DNA of 64,000 nucleotides from Parabacteroides gordonii MS-1 = DSM 23371 (lineage in GTDB: Bacteria > Bacteroidota > Bacteroidia > Bacteroidales > Tannerellaceae): NCBI RefSeq assembly GCF_000969825.1, contig NZ_KQ033919.1, positions 4,166,749-4,230,748 on the forward strand, written 5' to 3'. Position 1 is the first letter of the stretch, and each line of letters begins with the position of its first letter. Both the position numbers and the translations under genes were made by a program. The notes below the pieces were generated by a model, which did no database searches, was not told where the DNA came from, and saw only the letters and a program-made list of their open reading frames with translations. Positions 33,710 to 41,878 of this stretch are shown here, in pieces.

Positions 33710-35089
33710 ATGATATTAATTGTAGATGATGATGCAGTTGTTCGTTCTTCGCTTACCTTTTTGCTGAAGCGGGCAGGCTTTGAACCGGAAGCTGTTCCGG
33801 GGCCTGAAGAAGCGTTGGCGATCGTGCGCAAAGAAACGCCGCAGCTGATCCTTATGGATATGAACTTTACCTTGACTACGACGGGAGAAGAAGGAATTCA
33901 ATTATTGAAACAGGTAAAGATATTTCAACCCGATGTGCCGGTCATCCTGATGACTGCCTGGGGTTCAATTTCGCTGGCTGTGCAGGGTATGCAAGCCGGC
34001 GCTTTCGATTTTATAACCAAGCCCTGGAACAACCTGGTGCTGCTCAAATCGATCCGTACGGCTCTCGAACTGAACGAGCAGAAGAAAATAGAGAAGGCTC
34101 CGCTCAACCGGAACGATGCGGATAATAAATTCCATTTTGCCAAGATCATCGGACAGAGCGACGCACTGATGGACGTACTGGGCACGGTTTCACGGATCGC
34201 CCCGACCAATGCTTCGGTACTGATCACCGGCGAAAGCGGAACCGGGAAGGAACTGATCGCTGAAGCTATCCATGCAAACAGCCCGCGTGTAAAGGAGGCT
34301 TTTGTGAAGGTCAACCTGGGCGGATTGTCTCAAAGCCTTTTTGAAAGTGAAATGTTCGGACATAAGAAGGGTGCCTTTACGGATGCCTATATCGACCGTA
34401 CCGGGCGTTTTGAGATGGCTAACAAAGGTACGATCTTTCTGGATGAGATAGGCGATCTGGAATTGTCCTGCCAGGTGAAACTGTTGCGTGTATTGCAGGA
34501 TCAGACTTTCGAGGTATTGGGCGACAGTCGCCCCCGGAAGGTGGATATCCGTGTGGTGAGTGCTACGAACTGTAACCTGCCGGAAATGGTAGCCGCCCGT
34601 ACGTTCCGTGAAGACTTGTTCTATCGTATTAACCTGATCACGATCCATCTGCCTGCTTTGCGGGAACGGAAAGACGATATTCCTTTGCTGGCGCGTTATT
34701 TTGCGGATAAGCAATCGGAGGTGAACGGTTTGCCCCGTGTCGATTTCTCTGCCGATGCAAAGGCTTTCTTGCAACGTCTTCCTTATCCAGGTAATATCCG
34801 CGAACTGAAGAACCTGGTGGAAAGGACGATGCTCGTCTCCGGCAAATCGTTGCTGGACGTGGCTGATTTTGAAAGCCAGTGCCTGAACCTGGGAAATCCC
34901 CAGACCGTAGCAAAAGGAAGTGCCGCCAGTTTTGAAGGCATGACGCTGGATGAAATAGAACGGCAAACGATCCTTCAGGCGCTTGAAACGCATAACGGCA
35001 ACCTATCGCATGTGGCCTCTGCGCTCGGTATCAGCCGGGCTGCCCTGTACCGCCGTTTGGAGAAATATGATATTCCCACAGATAAATAA
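33710..35089 (+). CDS. NtrC-family sigma-54-dependent response regulator
   Basis: The 459-residue regulator has a receiver domain (about 1-120; acidic pocket IVDDD, phospho-acceptor Asp near 51 in LILMDMNF, conserved Lys in ITKPW), an AAA+ domain (Walker A GESGTGKE near 172, Walker B TIFLDEIGDL near 242, arginine finger region FREDLFYRI) and a Fis-type helix-turn-helix (HVASALGISRAALYRRL). The sigma-54 contact loop reads GAFTDA instead of GAFTGA. It starts 33 bp after tolC and 11 bp before the kinase gene, and probably activates its own operon through the repeats at 32076-32104. Confidence 0.93.
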   Translation: MILIVDDDAVVRSSLTFLLKRAGFEPEAVPGPEEALAIVRKETPQLILMDMNFTLTTTGEEGIQLLKQVKIFQPDVPVILMTAWGSISLAVQGMQAGAFDFITKPWNNLVLLKSIRTALELNEQKKIEKAPLNRNDADNKFHFAKIIGQSDALMDVLGTVSRIAPTNASVLITGESGTGKELIAEAIHANSPRVKEAFVKVNLGGLSQSLFESEMFGHKKGAFTDAYIDRTGRFEMANKGTIFLDEIGDLELSCQVKLLRVLQDQTFEVLGDSRPRKVDIRVVSATNCNLPEMVAARTFREDLFYRINLITIHLPALRERKDDIPLLARYFADKQSEVNGLPRVDFSADAKAFLQRLPYPGNIRELKNLVERTMLVSGKSLLDVADFESQCLNLGNPQTVAKGSAASFEGMTLDEIERQTILQALETHNGNLSHVASALGISRAALYRRLEKYDIPTDK

Positions 35090-35100
35090 ATGACAGACGG

Positions 35101-36402
35101 ATGAGGGTAAAAGGACTGTTCTGGATATTGACCGGGTTGTTGCTGACCGTGATGGGGGTGATGACCTATCACGTATTCTACAATTACTCCTCCGTCATGT
35201 TTTTTGTCGTGGAGGGACTGGTGTTCATTTCCGTTCTTTATCTGATCCTTTTCTACCGCCGTATCATCAAACCGCTGGATATTATCGGAAACGGTATGGA
35301 GCTTCTGAAGGAGCAGGACTTCAGTTCCCGCCTGAGCCGGGTAGGGCAGAAAGAGGCCGACCGTATTGTCGACATCTTCAATAAGATGATGGAGCAGCTT
35401 AAGAACGAGCGTTTGCATCTGAGGGAGCAGAACCATTTCCTCGACCTGCTGATCAATGCTTCTCCGATGGGCGTTATCATGCTGAATCTGGATAATGTGA
35501 TCCTGTCTGTCAATCCGGCGGCACATAAAATGTTCGGACAGCCGTCCACCGTCGGTTTTGCCGGTAAATCCCTGACCGATATAGACTCGCCGTTGGCTGC
35601 GGAACTGGTGAATATCCCTTTGTACGAGTCGCAGACCATCCGCCTGAATGATGCCAATATCTATAAATGTACCCATTCCTCTTTCGTAGACCGTGGGTTT
35701 CATCATTCTTTCTACCTGGTGGAAGTGCTGACGCAGGAAGTATTCAAAGCAGAAAAGAAGGCGTATGAAAAGGTGATCCGCATGATCGCCCATGAAGTGA
35801 ATAATACGACGGCCGGCATAACTTCTACCCTGGATACGCTCGAATCGACCTTCAGCGAACTGGAAAATACGGAAGATATATGCGAGGTATTGCGTGTCTC
35901 CATCGAACGTTGTTACAGTATGAGCCATTTCATTACGAACTTTGCGGATGTGGTGCGTATTCCCGAGCCGCAGGCGATAAACCATAAACTGAATGCGGTC
36001 GTTACTTCCTGCAAGCGGTTTATGGAGACGATTTGCCGGAACCGTAATATCCGGATCATCATGGAACTCGACGACGTTTCGCCTGTCGTAAAGCTCGACA
36101 GTGCCCTCTTCGAGCAGGTGCTGGTCAATATCATAAAGAATGCAGCGGAGTCGATCGACCATGACGGGCAGATTTACATCCGCACTTCGCATCATCCGGT
36201 CTGTCTGGAAATAGCCGATACAGGTAAAGGGATAGACAAGGAAACCGAAGCCAAGCTATTCAGCCCTTTCTTCTCCACCAAACCGAACGGGCAGGGGATC
36301 GGCCTGATCTTTATCCGCGAAGTCTTGCAGAAACAGAACTGCTCTTTCTCCCTGCGTACGTATGCAGACGGACTGACCCGTTTCCGTATCCTTTTTGAAT
36401 AG
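35101..36402 (+). CDS. NtrB-type membrane sensor histidine kinase
   Basis: The 433-residue kinase has two transmembrane segments close together near the N-terminus (about 4-25 and 33-52) with almost no periplasmic loop, a HAMP-like region (about 55-105), a PAS domain (about 113-215), the phospho-acceptor His229 in IAHEVNNTTAGI, and an ATPase domain with N box NIIKNAAESI, G1 DTGKGID and G2 GQGIGL. The tiny periplasmic part suggests it senses a membrane or cytoplasmic signal. It is the cognate partner of the regulator 11 bp upstream. Confidence 0.92.
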   Translation: MRVKGLFWILTGLLLTVMGVMTYHVFYNYSSVMFFVVEGLVFISVLYLILFYRRIIKPLDIIGNGMELLKEQDFSSRLSRVGQKEADRIVDIFNKMMEQLKNERLHLREQNHFLDLLINASPMGVIMLNLDNVILSVNPAAHKMFGQPSTVGFAGKSLTDIDSPLAAELVNIPLYESQTIRLNDANIYKCTHSSFVDRGFHHSFYLVEVLTQEVFKAEKKAYEKVIRMIAHEVNNTTAGITSTLDTLESTFSELENTEDICEVLRVSIERCYSMSHFITNFADVVRIPEPQAINHKLNAVVTSCKRFMETICRNRNIRIIMELDDVSPVVKLDSALFEQVLVNIIKNAAESIDHDGQIYIRTSHHPVCLEIADTGKGIDKETEAKLFSPFFSTKPNGQGIGLIFIREVLQKQNCSFSLRTYADGLTRFRILFE

Positions 36403-36420
36403 TAGTGTCAGTACAACTCA

Positions 36421-36478
36421 TACTATAGTGTTAACAGTATTAGCATAGTAGTGTTAAGGCTGTCAGCACTATAGTGTA
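36421..36478. repeat. CACTATAGTG-type repeat array at a convergent junction (array C)
   Basis: CTATAGTG at 36423-36430 and its complement CACTATAG at 36467-36474 flank 36 bp containing GCATAGTAGTGTTAAGG. The right part is a perfect palindrome CACTATAGTG (36467-36476). Related words AGTAGTGTCAGTA begin at 36401. It occupies the gap between the kinase and the small propeller gene, which converge. The words match arrays A and D. Confidence 0.7.
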
Positions 36479-36500
36479 AAAGTATGGTAGTTAAGGCCTG

Positions 36501-37388
36501 TTATTCCTGAAATGAATAGACCGCCGAGATATTGACTATATCCGGATGCAGGGGAAGCGTCCATACGACCCGGTTGTCGGGATCTACCTCTACCAATAGC
36601 GGTTGCGATTTATCCTGGCTGTGTCCGTTCCAGTTGCTTATCAATGTGTTGCCGTTTTTGTAACGGACGAGTTCGGCCACGAACAGGAGGGAGATATCCG
36701 GCAGGTCGTCGTCACCGACATTCCGGATGATCTGTTTTCCGGCGGGATCGATCTCCACGAAGTTATGCGCGTCACCACAGGATACCAGCCAGTTTCCGTT
36801 AGGCAGTATCTGGATGGCAAACGGATTGCCACCGCATTCGGCCCGGTTGACTATTTCCTTGTTTTTGTTCATTTCAACGACTTCCCCTTTCCCCATAAGC
36901 GGTATCAGGTAGGTGTTTTGCGGAGTCTTTACGATCTGCCGGAACTGGTCGTGCACACCGGTGATGCTGGTGTCGAATTGCAGTTCGTCTACCGGCTGGC
37001 CGCTGGCATCGAGTTCTACGATACGGGAAGGGTTGCCGCAGATTGCCAGCATGTAATTGCCGGAAGGCAGATGCGTGGCGGTAAACAGTTCTTCACCTTT
37101 TTGAGCTTTGAAGTCCCAGACGGTTTGCTGGTCGCGGGTGATGAGACGGGCGCCGGAAGTATAGGCATAGAGGATATGACCATCCGGTGTAATCTCTACA
37201 TCGTTGCAGTCTTCCCCGGGGGTGAGCGGATGGCTCCACTCGATCGTACCTGTTGCTTTGTCCAGGATCGCTACCTGTTTCCAGCCGCAGCCGGAAACAA
37301 GTAACTTCTCTCTGGTGTTGCTGCACGAGCAACAGGTGCTAATTACTACTACTATACAAAACAAATATTTTAAACAACACTTTGTCAT
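36501..37388 (-). CDS. Small beta-propeller lipoprotein (NWxGH type), copy 2
   Basis: The 295-residue lipoprotein (VISTCCSCS) contains six or so blade-like repeats: GTIEWSHPLTPGEDCND, GHILYAYTSGARLI, GNYMLAICGNPSRIVELD, NTYLIPLMGKGEVVEMN, GNWLVSCGDAHNFVEID, GNTLISNWNGH. It shares the NWxGH blade and size with the protein at 10073-10954. Its start overlaps the stop of the HzsA-SUMF1 gene by 4 bp, so the two proteins are made together. It has no heme motif. A structural or cofactor-binding partner of the heme protein is the simplest inference. Confidence 0.78.
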   Translation of the reverse strand: MTKCCLKYLFCIVVVISTCCSCSNTREKLLVSGCGWKQVAILDKATGTIEWSHPLTPGEDCNDVEITPDGHILYAYTSGARLITRDQQTVWDFKAQKGEELFTATHLPSGNYMLAICGNPSRIVELDASGQPVDELQFDTSITGVHDQFRQIVKTPQNTYLIPLMGKGEVVEMNKNKEIVNRAECGGNPFAIQILPNGNWLVSCGDAHNFVEIDPAGKQIIRNVGDDDLPDISLLFVAELVRYKNGNTLISNWNGHSQDKSQPLLVEVDPDNRVVWTLPLHPDIVNISAVYSFQE

Positions 37389-40300
37389 TCTTCAGTCATT
37401 ACTACACGGAATCCTACATTATATACTTTCTGGTATTCGCGATAGGGCAAACGGAAAGAAGAGGTCGCCCGGTAAGGGCGGTCGTACCAGGAACCGCCGC
37501 GTACGACACGTTTGCCGTTTTCGGAAGTGACCCCGTTGCGGCCGTCGTTCTCGTTGTACGGATAAGGTTGGTAGCTCGATAATGTCCATTCCCATACGTT
37601 TCCGTGCATGTCGAACAGATCCCACGGGTTACGGATGTAGCGTCCCACCGGTTCGGAGATAAAGCCGCCGTCGTTGTACGTGGTGTCGCGCGGAATCCAG
37701 TCGTCATACTTATTCGGGTTTTCGATGACCATCGCGCTCTCGTAGAACTTATAAGCGGTACAGGCGGCAAACTCTTTCAGCTTGATATCGCCCAGGTTGG
37801 CATAGCCGGAGAAGTCGGCGGACATATTTCCATACCAGAACGGCGTATCGCTTCCGGCGCGGCAAGCCCATTCCCACTGTGCTTCGGTGGGGAGCGAGAA
37901 CTTCATACCTGTCTTTTCCGACAGCCACTTGCAATAATCCATCGCTTCCTGCCAGGAGATACGGACAGCCGGCTGGTCGGGATGGTTCATCGAGTAGCCT
38001 TTGCGTCCGAACTGGTAACCATGACGGTGTTCGTCGCGGCTGTCGTGTTCCGGGTCGTAGGCTCTGAATTGTGCGTTGGTGACTTCAAAACGTCCCATCC
38101 AGAACGCTTTGTCTACCTGTACGATGGTCTGCGGCAACTCGTCCGGATGACGGTCGCTACCCATGATAAAGGAGCCGGCCGGTACTTTTACCAGTTCGAG
38201 TGTCAGGCCGTTACCCAACGGGATGCTTTTCTGGAAGTTACCCAGAGCCAGTTGCTTCCATTGGGTGTCGTTCCATTGGTCGTAAGGCTTTTCTGTCGGG
38301 TTGTAGATCGGCCATTTCTCCAGTAAGGTATCGCCTATTGCTTTTTGTTCCTTTTCAAACCGGACCGGTTCGATATTCTGCGGGATTTCCGGCAACCATT
38401 CGGTAGTCGACTTAGGAGCACCGAACATTTCGCGGTATAGTTTCCGCAGTTCGTTGCTCTGTTCTGCATCTTCAAACTTTGGAATGTCGGAACGACGTCC
38501 GTGGAAAGGAGCGTTGAAGTCTATCCAGCAGGAGAGCTTTTCCACAGATTCTTTGTCCAGTTTGACACCGTAGTGGCCTTTCTGGAGAATCTGCATCAGT
38601 TCGGTCTGATCGGCATGCACGTCCATCGGAACGAGCATGTGCATATCACTTTCGATACCCGGCCGGCGTACGTAACGGTGCAGGTTGGCATACGAGAGTG
38701 TAAAGTGTCCGCCGTTCTTCCAGGCTCTTCCCGATATGTTCGAAGTCCAGTCATCGATCCATTTGTCCCCTTTCAGGTAAGGCTTTCCGGGTTTGTCCTG
38801 ATTGTGGCAAGAGATGCAATATTTGTCTAGAACGGGCTGTACTTCGTGGCGGTAGCTGAATCCTCTTTCTTTTCCATACCATTCTTTGATATCCTGCGGT
38901 TTTTGCAAGGATGCTTTTGTCCGCTTCGGAATGGCGATAGTCGATTTTTCTTCATGGCAACCGATACAAGAGACTGTTTCGCCCGGCATGCCGGTGAACC
39001 AGCTTCTCATGATTTGCAATGCTTTTCCTTCTGCATCCAGCGGTTGTACGAATACGGCCGTATTGGCTGGGATGGTAAACATGGCCGAACCGTCTTCTTC
39101 GACATCCACTTCACCTAGGATTCGTTTGATGTCCCACGGCCCGTCCATACCGATGGTGCCCAGCAATCCGCCTTGGCCCCAAGGGCTGAAGTTGAATGAA
39201 CCGATGCGTAGCTTCTTGACTGTCCCACGCGGAATCCCTTTCAATCCTCCGCCTTCATAGATGTCTTGCAGGAATACGGTAGCAGTTGAAGAGGCGAGAT
39301 CGACACGGTCGGGAATTACATTCGGTGTCTTACGGCTGTCCATCAACACCGGTTCAAGGTAAGCGACGTTCTCCTCTTCGGCAATCAGGGTACGGTTATC
39401 GAACGTGTCGACCAGGTAAAGCCCCCACAAGCTTTCCGGATTCTCTTTCATGGACACCAGATAGTAGGTATCGTTCAACGGATACGGTTGCAGGAACTGT
39501 GGCCAGATACCGTCGGGCAGGCGGTCGCGAACGATAGCTTCCACTTTTTTGCCGGCATACGGGATCTCGGCAACGACTCCGTCCGCTTCATGACGGCCTT
39601 TGTTGGTATCGATAATCAGCATGCGTCCGCTGCGTGAAACGCTGTGATGGCCGGAGGCAATACCGACTACCGCCGACGGCCGTCCCGGTATGGGGCGGGC
39701 ATTGAAGAATGAGGTCGGGAAGTAGGAGTTCGAACCGTAGAAGGCCGATTGTGTGGTGCCGTCCGGATTCATCGTAAACAGCAGCCGCGAGTTGGAATGG
39801 GGCAGGTCGGCATATTCCCAACGCTGATAGAGTACGGTACCGTTGTCCATGATGACTGGTCCCCAGTTGCTGTCCTGGTCGTAAGTCAACTGGCGGGTTC
39901 GCCCTGTTTTCGGATCATACAGGAATAATCCGCACATTTTGTTCCCTCCGTCTGTACAAGGCAATCCGAGGAAGGTGCCGGTGGAGCAGAAGATATACCG
40001 TCCGTCGGGGGTGTAGCAACCGTCGAAGCTGTCGAAATCTTTATATGTATCAGGGGTTAGTTGCCGGGTCTTTCCGGTCTTCAGGTCGAGTTCGAACAGT
40101 TGCCAGTGGTCGGATGAACCGATAGAGGAATACATGAGTTTATTACCGTCGAAATGAGGTTCCGGGTCAGTGATGATCATTCCGGGTTCCGGTTTATAGA
40201 GTGTGGTTTGTTTTATTTTGCCGGGGATGATGTCGAGTGAAACGAATTCGTTTGTCCATCCCCCTTTGGGGTTTCCTATCTCGGAGTTGTTCTGGAAGTT

Positions 40301-40711
40301 GGAAGGGGCTATTCCCAGTTCACCACTCATGGCTTTACGGGCTTTGTCGCCCAGGGTTCTGCGGATGGCAACGACCTGTTTGTCGGCCAGCAACGGGTTG
40401 GCCAGCAGGGCGGCATCCAGTTGTTGCAACAGTTTGGTGGCTTGTTTTTCCGCTTTTGTGTCTTTGGCTTTCAGGCCGCTGATCAACGTCTCTTTATTAG
40501 TCTCCAGTTCGCTGACAGCCTTCTCCCAACCGGCATCCGGCCGATAGCTGTCAGGATATTTCTTTTTCAGGTTATTAACGGCCGATTTATATTTTTCGGG
40601 CGAGTAATAGGTAAGTCGGTTTATCAGGCTTTGCCAGGAGTCCTGCGCAGAGAGCATCGACGGACTGAGAAGTCCGGACAGAATAAGTAACACTGTGAAA
40701 AGGCGAGTCAT
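37385..40711 (-). CDS. HzsA-like diheme c-type protein fused to SUMF1-like domain
   Basis: The 1108-residue secreted protein (signal MTRLFTVLLILSGLLSPSMLSAQ, no lipobox) has a helical N-terminal part, a PD40 propeller (about 160-500; EPHFDGNKLMYSSIGSSDHW, GRYIFCSTGTFLG, GTVLYQRWEYADLP), heme motifs CIGCH near 582 and CISCH near 632, and from about 842 a SUMF1/FGE-like domain (VKVPAGSFIMGSDRHPDELP, RFEVTNAQFRAYDP, VRISWQEAMDYCKWLSEKTG, VVRGGSWYDRPYRATSSFRL, NVGFRVVM). The two active-site cysteines of formylglycine-generating enzymes are replaced (YRAT and GFRV where Cys would stand), so it should not make formylglycine. It is a paralogue of 12766-15255 and pairs with the propeller gene downstream. 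Confidence 0.85.
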   Translation of the reverse strand: MTRLFTVLLILSGLLSPSMLSAQDSWQSLINRLTYYSPEKYKSAVNNLKKKYPDSYRPDAGWEKAVSELETNKETLISGLKAKDTKAEKQATKLLQQLDAALLANPLLADKQVVAIRRTLGDKARKAMSGELGIAPSNFQNNSEIGNPKGGWTNEFVSLDIIPGKIKQTTLYKPEPGMIITDPEPHFDGNKLMYSSIGSSDHWQLFELDLKTGKTRQLTPDTYKDFDSFDGCYTPDGRYIFCSTGTFLGLPCTDGGNKMCGLFLYDPKTGRTRQLTYDQDSNWGPVIMDNGTVLYQRWEYADLPHSNSRLLFTMNPDGTTQSAFYGSNSYFPTSFFNARPIPGRPSAVVGIASGHHSVSRSGRMLIIDTNKGRHEADGVVAEIPYAGKKVEAIVRDRLPDGIWPQFLQPYPLNDTYYLVSMKENPESLWGLYLVDTFDNRTLIAEEENVAYLEPVLMDSRKTPNVIPDRVDLASSTATVFLQDIYEGGGLKGIPRGTVKKLRIGSFNFSPWGQGGLLGTIGMDGPWDIKRILGEVDVEEDGSAMFTIPANTAVFVQPLDAEGKALQIMRSWFTGMPGETVSCIGCHEEKSTIAIPKRTKASLQKPQDIKEWYGKERGFSYRHEVQPVLDKYCISCHNQDKPGKPYLKGDKWIDDWTSNISGRAWKNGGHFTLSYANLHRYVRRPGIESDMHMLVPMDVHADQTELMQILQKGHYGVKLDKESVEKLSCWIDFNAPFHGRRSDIPKFEDAEQSNELRKLYREMFGAPKSTTEWLPEIPQNIEPVRFEKEQKAIGDTLLEKWPIYNPTEKPYDQWNDTQWKQLALGNFQKSIPLGNGLTLELVKVPAGSFIMGSDRHPDELPQTIVQVDKAFWMGRFEVTNAQFRAYDPEHDSRDEHRHGYQFGRKGYSMNHPDQPAVRISWQEAMDYCKWLSEKTGMKFSLPTEAQWEWACRAGSDTPFWYGNMSADFSGYANLGDIKLKEFAACTAYKFYESAMVIENPNKYDDWIPRDTTYNDGGFISEPVGRYIRNPWDLFDMHGNVWEWTLSSYQPYPYNENDGRNGVTSENGKRVVRGGSWYDRPYRATSSFRLPYREYQKVYNVGFRVVMTEE

Positions 40712-40742
40712 GATGAATTTAGATTAGAAAGTTATACTGATG

Positions 40743-40750
40743 CAAAAATA
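40743..40750 (-). promoter_or_regulatory. -7 box for the HzsA-SUMF1 gene
   Basis: Minus-strand TATTTTTG, an exact TAnnTTTG match 31 bp upstream of the start codon at 40711. Confidence 0.45.
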
Positions 40751-40796
40751 AAGTATCTCTTTCTATATACTTTGACAAAATAAGACGGATACTTTG
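40750..40796. promoter_or_regulatory. ATACTTT boxes in the AraC/HzsA-SUMF1 divergent region
   Basis: ATACTTTG at 40767-40774 and 40789-40796, direct repeats 22 bp apart (about two helical turns), plus an inverted AAAGTAT at 40750-40756 touching the -7 box. AraC-family regulators commonly bind such direct repeats, and an AraC gene starts 70 bp away. Candidate operator; not proven. Confidence 0.45.
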
Positions 40797-40828
40797 CATA
40801 ATCCGATATTGTGAATTGGGAAATTATT

Positions 40829-40849
40829 TCTACATTTACGGCGGTTAAC
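40829..40849 (+). promoter_or_regulatory. Candidate promoter of the AraC gene
   Basis: TCTACATTTACGG followed by GTTAAC, as at 24777-24796. An ATTG at 40808-40811 lies 19 bp before TACATTTA, close to the Bacteroidetes -33/-7 layout. The ATG at 40865 is 16 bp beyond it. Confidence 0.45.
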
Positions 40850-40864
40850 CCATAATTGTCTGAT

Positions 40865-41764
40865 ATGCTTGTATCTTATTCACCTTACGATCTGTCGTTG
40901 CCTTTGCTTTATGCCGACTATTCCCGGGTTGAAACCTGGTGGAATTATCAGGATGTGATCAGTCCGTTCTACCGCCTTTATCTGATTACAAAAGGGCGGG
41001 GAGTCGTTTATATTAATCAGAAAGGGTATGAGTTATTGCCCGGACAGCTTTTCCTTATTCCTAAGTTTGCCTTCCATAGTTATGAGTGCGACGATTTCAT
41101 GGAACACTACTATATCTGTTTCTTTGACGAGACGACAGGCGGTAAAGGCATCAGCAGCCCGATGAAGATGAACCTGCAGGTCGCAGCCACTCCGATGGAC
41201 TATTCGCTGATGGAGCGTTTTCTGGCTTTGAACCCGGATAAGTCGCTTCCTACATCCGACCCGAAGCATTACGATAACGACCGGAATATCTATACGAAAG
41301 AGAATGAAATCCCGGTCTCTTCTTTTTCAACGACAGTGGAGAGCAGCGGTATCTTGTTGCAGCTTTTCTCCCGCTTCATCACCGAGGACTGCCTGCGTGT
41401 GCCGGAAGTGAACAGCTCGTACGAAAAGCTGGATGTGGCGCTTCAATATATCAACAAGCATCTGGATCAACGGATATCCGTCACGACACTGGCCGACCGG
41501 ATGTGTATCACTTCCGATCATTTCTCAAAGATATTCAAACGGATCATCGGTATGCCCCCCTGCGAATACATCCAGATGAAACGGATCGAACGGGCACAGA
41601 CCTTATTGCTCACTTCACATATGTCGATCGTCGAGGTGGCGGAAAAGGTAGGGATCGGTAATCTGTCACAGTTCTCCCGCTTATTCTCAAAGCTGGTGCG
41701 TTGCTCTCCGAGAGAGTACCGGATGAAGCAGTTTAATGAAATGAAACCGGAGAATCCTGTATGA
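40865..41764 (+). CDS. AraC-family transcriptional regulator
   Basis: The 299-residue protein has a cupin-like sensing domain (about 1-150; FYRLYLITKGRGVVYINQKG, LLPGQLFLIPKFAFHSYEC) and two C-terminal helix-turn-helix motifs (ISVTTLADRMCITSDHFSKI; SIVEVAEKVGIGNLSQFSRL followed by CSPREYR). I start at ATG 40865; an upstream TTG would add only three residues. It probably binds a sugar or other small ligand and controls the divergent heme-protein operon or itself; the ATACTTT boxes lie between them. Confidence 0.9.
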   Translation: MLVSYSPYDLSLPLLYADYSRVETWWNYQDVISPFYRLYLITKGRGVVYINQKGYELLPGQLFLIPKFAFHSYECDDFMEHYYICFFDETTGGKGISSPMKMNLQVAATPMDYSLMERFLALNPDKSLPTSDPKHYDNDRNIYTKENEIPVSSFSTTVESSGILLQLFSRFITEDCLRVPEVNSSYEKLDVALQYINKHLDQRISVTTLADRMCITSDHFSKIFKRIIGMPPCEYIQMKRIERAQTLLLTSHMSIVEVAEKVGIGNLSQFSRLFSKLVRCSPREYRMKQFNEMKPENPV

Positions 41765-41771
41765 CCTGATG

Positions 41772-41862
41772 TAGCACAATAGTTATACAGCTTCAGGACT
41801 ATTGTGTCAGTCATAGTAGGACTATAGTGCTGCCGGTATCATGAGATGCAGCAGCACTATAG
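41772..41862. repeat. CACTATAGTG-type repeat array at a convergent junction (array D)
   Basis: Two nested pairs: CACAATAG (41775-41782) with CTATTGTG (41799-41806), and CTATAGTGCTGC (41822-41833) with GCAGCACTATAG (41851-41862). The first pair carries a T-to-A change that is compensated in its partner, as expected if pairing is selected. A T-rich run (41870-41880) follows. It lies between AraC and the hydrolase gene, which converge. Confidence 0.75.
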
Positions 41863-41878
41863 GTTCCAAGTTTTGTTT

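Noticed and set aside
34975-36195. 406-codon open frame on the minus strand
   Set aside because: It is fully antisense to the histidine kinase, whose motifs and domain order are complete; no recognisable domain in the antisense product.
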